A stretch of DNA of 64,000 nt from Guyanagaster necrorhizus (lineage: Eukaryota; Basidiomycota; Agaricomycetes; Agaricales; Physalacriaceae). This document shows, one piece after another, positions 60,003 to 64,000 of the stretch; the first letter of the stretch is position 1, and each line of letters starts with the position of its first letter. The stretch is taken from the NCBI RefSeq assembly GCF_019112545.1, contig NW_025064899.1, positions 513,364-577,363 of the forward strand. The letters run 5' to 3'. A model generated the notes under the pieces. It did not search any database. It saw only the letters and a list, made by a program, of their open reading frames with translations, and was not told the origin of the DNA. A program made the position numbers and the translations under genes.

Positions 60003-63000
60003 GTCAGTTGAGTTTCTGCAGGAGTCAGAAATAGCAAAGGTTCTGATGGTCAGTTCAGATCTTGAAGATTTGAACTGCTCTGATCAGATAATGTCACCAT
60101 TCTGCAAGGGTCAACATGATTGCCAGAAGCTTCTTGTCATAGATCTCATAGTTCTGTTTAGTGACTATAAGTACCTTAGAGAGAAAGGCTACCAGTCACC
60201 ATTTTCCATCTTGTTCTTGAGAGAGTATAGCCCCTATTGCCTCTTCACTTGAGTCAGCTTCTACTCTAAACTTTCTCTCTTGTGTCAGGATTGCTAGAAT
60301 GATGTTTTCAGCAAGTTGTCATTTAAGATCTTTGAGAGAAGCCTGTTGGAAAAGTCTCCAGCTCTATGAGGCATTACCAGTCAACTGCATCATTGGATGG
60401 ATGATCTTACTGTAGTTCTGAATAAACTAGAAATAGAAGTTGGTAAATCTCAGAAATGATTACAACTCCTTATTCTTTGTCAGCATCAGCCATTCTGTTA
60501 CTCTGGCTACTTTTATTGGATCCATTCAAATGCTTCCTTCACTGATGATCACCCCAAGATACTCCATCTTTAAGACTTTGAATTCACACTTCTCCACCTT
60601 GAGAAAGAGTTTGTGCTTTCTCATCAACATGAGTACTGGTCAGACCAGGCATCAATGCTCTTTGTGATCTCATGATATGATGAGAATGTTGTTGAGATAG
60701 ATGGTGACCTTCTCAGTGGTGATGAGATCTCTGAATATATTGTTCATCATCCACTGGAATGTCACTGGTGAGTTCATAAGTCCAAAGAACATGACTGCCA
60801 GCTTGAACAGTCCTTGGTTGGTTCTGAAGGCTGCCTTTCACTTGTTGCCCTCTTTGATTCATACATTGTTATATTCCCACCAGACATCTAGCTTAGTGTA
60901 GTACTGGGCCCCTCATAGCTTGTCCATGAGTTCTGAGATGAGTGGAAGTGGATAACAATTCTTGATTGTTGTTTTATTCAATTTCCAGTAGTCTTAAACT
61001 GGGTGAAGCTTTTCATCCTTCTTTTTGATGAAGAAGAAGGGGGAGGCCATGGAGGATTTAGAAGGTCAGATTCATCTACTAAAAAGATTCTCATTCAGAA
61101 ACTTGTCAAGCTCCTGCTGTTTCAGATTCCTGAGGAGGTATGTTTTGTGGTCCAGATTAGCATTCACATTCAGAATCAGTTTGATTGCATAATCTCATAG
61201 CTTGGGCTCTGATAGCTTATTAAAGTTCTCTTTGCTGAATAGATCCTGATAGTCCTGAGCTCATTCAGGCACCATCTCTTTGAATGTCTTTTCTTCCTTC
61301 CCTGAATTGGCCTTTGCTACTAGATCATTGGCATGGTGTATCATCTGAATATGCAGGGCTTGTTGTATGTCCACTGTGAGAATAGTCTCACTATCCTTCA
61401 TCTCCTCATCTCACTTGTCATCAGGATCTTCATCTGGCAATTCAAATGAAATTTTACAGCATCAACAATAGGTGAATGTAATCCTGCCAGTCTTCCAGTT
61501 GACAAGGCGGTTGTGCTGTATGAGCCAGTTATAGCCCAGAAAGATCTCCTTTATTCCTAGGTCCATGATGGCTAAGTCAATTCTTTCTGAGTGATCTCTG
61601 ATGGTTAGTCAGAGTTCAACAAACTCATTAATAGAGCCTGCTTGGTTCTTGATTCTATCCACATTGTAGACTGGAATAGAGGCAGCTGTAGCTCTCATGG
61701 GTAATCTGTGTTTGATGATGAAAGCTTGGTTGATCAAGCTGCCAGTACAGCTGCTGTTGATCAGAGTGGTTACTGCATGCATCAAGTGAGATATGAGTGT
61801 CTCAATTTGTGCTTTGATGGTCAAGTCTCATTCTGACATTTTCATTTGTCAGATGTATTTCCAGGGTCCCCTGAGTTCATTGAGCCATTCTAAGGCTCAG
61901 CATTGCTTAGCCTTCTTCATCCCTTTGATCATCTCATTGATCACTTCTTTGACTTGTGTTTTGTGTACCCAATTCTTGAGTACCACTCTAGCCTCTTCTT
62001 CTGTCCTTGCATTCTTGATGGCATGCCAAGTCCATTTAGTATTGAAGGGCTTGAGCCATCTAGTGGAGGTTGCTCCCCCTTTTTGGCCTGTAGGTGATTG
62101 AGTTTTATGTTTTGGTGATTTATATGATGGTTGTGTGGTAATAGAGCAGGGTATATTTGAATGCACTGATAATGAAGGCATATTCATAACTACAGAGGTA
62201 CTATCAGTCTGCCCAGCAGCTGTTCATGACACACCACTAAGTCCTTTGGCTGATCCAGCAGAATCACTCACTGGTCAGCCCTATCTTTTACTTTCTTGAT
62301 TTTTGTCTCTTTTTCAAGTTCTTTGTCTTTCTTCTGCAGCTCAGCAATCTGCACCTGAATGTCTTCTGGAGTGCACTTCTTCTTTGGGCAATCCTTTGAT
62401 AGGTGTCTCTTCTGACTGCAGTTGAAGCATTTGCCTTCCTTCTCAAGCTGATTGATGTCCATTGGTTTGCCCTGACTGATGTATGTAGTGCTGATTCCTA
62501 TTTTTTGCACTCCATATGTGGGAGCATTGAAGAATGAGGTACTGGCCTTGGCAGGGCTCATCTGATTGCTAGATTTCATGTTTGTTGATTAAGAGGGCTT
62601 ATGATTGCTCTGAAGATTCATTTGCTCAGCCTTCTGTTGCTGCTGCTCCTTGTACATCTTGGTTATCCTTTTATTCCATGCATTGTATCCTTTCAGAATA
62701 TTCATCCTGATGTCTGAGATCATCTTGATATAGGAGAGAGGTGCCCCATGTTTGAGCATCTCAACCATCCTTCTGTTATTGGCAATGTCATCCTGAATCC
62801 CAGAAAGCTTGCCAAGTCATTCCAACTTATCAAAATACTCAGTGGCTAGCTTGTCTCTCATCTTGTATTCCTTTATCTTGCTTTTATGCACTTTCTGCAT
62901 GGCCAGGTCAATGAATTTGTCATAAAGGAGTTGTTTAAACATCAGCCAGAACAGCAGGCAATGGTGCTGCCTGGTTGTTGATCAGAGACTAGAGAATAGC

Positions 63001-64000
63001 AAGGTCCACCAAACCTTGGCTTTGTCTTCAAGATAGGTGGAGGCAAAGGAGACTCAGTAAATGTCAAAGGAGAAGTACATGGAGTATACTTCAAAATACT
63101 ATTCACAGTTGATAAGGAACTGATCAATATCATCAGATGTGCCTTTAAAAGGGCATGGTTTTCAAAGTAGATCAGGTCTACAGGTGATAGTGACAGCATC
63201 TGTAGGCAGTGCTCCTATTGGGTTTGAGTATTCATTGAATGGCAGTCATCACCATTCAGCAGGGGGTCTGGAGAATGAATATAAGGAATTATTGTCATGA
63301 CTGGGGATCCTGTGGGCCCTGCAGTCTGTCATACAATTACCCTATCTCAGATCATGAATCTCAGTTGGATTGCCTTGGGATCATCTTTTACTGGATCCTT
63401 CCCACTGGATTCAGCCTTGTTCAGGGATGGCTGGCCACTGAGAAGGAGGCTTCTCTTGCTAGTCAAAGGGTTTTGGAATCCAGTGGTTTGAATATTCAGC
63501 TGAGGCCAGAATCATGCAAGCTGTATGACCAAACTTTGTGCTGATAGAGTGGAGTATGAATATTGGGTTCCAACACTTTGGATTGAAGGTGCCATATAGA
63601 TGGCTTGTCTCAGCATGGTGGGAGGGGTCCCTGACATTGGATTGATTTTGTATTTTGACTGGTATACCAGTAGAGTCCCCTGCCTGTCCTTGGGGTGTGT
63701 CCTGTTATACATGTTAATAGCATGCTCTGTTGCAGTATATTGTAAAATGTCTCTTTTTTCAAGATCATATGCAGTAATATACTTCCTTCCTAGAGATGTT
63801 GCTAGCCAGTAGGTGTCTCTCCATAAGAATGTCATCCCCTCCTTGTACAACCTTAAGTATTCCTTCTCTCTTTTCTATTGAATTTCCTTCTCCAAGGCCT
63901 CTTTGTCAGTCTCTTTCTTGGTGTATTCCATAAATTGCCCTCACTTAAGAGAGACATTCTGCTCTGCTTCCTTGTCATTCCCTCTCTTATTATCCACCTC
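60003..64000 (-). pseudogene. Element E gag, protease, RT and RNase H, running off the window
   Basis: Minus strand from the right edge: gag N-terminal part (to about 63,250; includes DILQYTATEHAINMYNRTHP at 63,680-63,760), capsid-like region (about 63,150-62,700), zinc knuckle CFNCSQKRHLSKDC (about 62,385-62,430), acidic linker, protease (about 61,720-61,775; TLINSSCTGSLIN, Asp to Asn), reverse transcriptase (about 61,150-60,430) with YLDD changed to YLNN, RNase H (about 60,320-60,020). The frame continues at 52,029 across element F. Two lost catalytic Asp residues and many stops show it is dead. Confidence 0.78.

Larger units (their letters stand above)
52025..60007 (+). mobile_element. Chromodomain gypsy element F, complete, youngest insertion
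   Basis: The element is 52,030-60,002 (7,973 bases) between exact GTCAG repeats (52,025-52,029; 60,003-60,007) inside element E. Both LTRs are 498 bases. Order: LTR, primer site, gag, protease, RT, RNase H, integrase, chromodomain, antisense gene, purine tract AAGAGGGGGATAC, LTR. It belongs to a different family from A-E: protein order is shared but sequences differ clearly. Confidence 0.92.
50529..64000 (-). mobile_element. Chromodomain gypsy element E, interrupted by F and leaving the window
   Basis: Two pieces, 50,529-52,029 and 60,003-64,000, are one element split by F with the 5-base duplication GTCAG. The 3' UTR, purine tract and 3' LTR are absent: the chromodomain is cut at 50,529 and abuts the 5' LTR of element D. 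The gag N-terminal part runs off the right edge, so its 5' LTR lies outside. Confidence 0.8.

Noticed and set aside
1..64000. CRISPR arrays, tRNA, rRNA or phage genes
   Set aside because: No regularly spaced repeats, tRNA folds or rRNA signatures were seen; content is eukaryotic.

Overview
The window looks like a repeat-rich, probably heterochromatic stretch of a fungal genome, most likely a mushroom-forming basidiomycete. The reasons are one intron-dense host gene (exons split by introns of about 50-75 nt), chromodomain Ty3/gypsy elements of fungal type, a Copia element, and CpG depletion almost everywhere except the left edge and the youngest insertions. The species assignment is inference; nothing here is bacterial or viral. 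A 778-base run of N (35,826-36,603) is an assembly gap.

Layout. Positions 1-1,735 hold a protein-kinase-like gene with nine exons and normal CpG content. A second, inverted, CpG-depleted and broken copy lies at 5,464-9,017 and is split by a 1.8 kb solo-LTR-like unit. Positions 10,338-16,509 are an unidentified gene broken by a Copia element (10,662-15,651) and then cut by gypsy element B, whose 5' LTR starts at 16,510. From 16,510 to the window end the DNA is almost wholly nested LTR retrotransposons. One chromodomain gypsy family is present in five copies: A (17,091-24,834, minus), B (16,510-40,631, plus, cut into pieces), C (30,443-39,046, minus), D (40,632-50,528, minus) and E (50,529 to beyond the window, minus). 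A second gypsy family, F (52,030-60,002, plus), sits inside E. Exact or near-exact target duplications support A (GAACT), C (GCCTG), F (GTCAG), two solo LTRs and the Copia insertion.

How the parts work. Families A-E and F encode gag, aspartic protease, reverse transcriptase, RNase H, integrase and a C-terminal chromodomain (chromoviruses). Both families carry a Tf1-like self-priming signature: the predicted mRNA 5' end, about 33 nt after the LTR TATA box, is complementary to the primer-binding site two bases inside the 5' LTR. Element F also carries an antisense, spliced gene with a Cys-rich zinc-cluster-like motif and coiled coils between its chromodomain and 3' LTR. All coding regions except the left-hand kinase gene carry stop codons, mostly TGA where CGA or TGG is expected. 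LTR differences in F fall mainly where one copy reads TG and the other CA, as expected from deamination of methylated CpG. The window is best read as a nested graveyard of self-primed chromoviruses beside a host-gene island.
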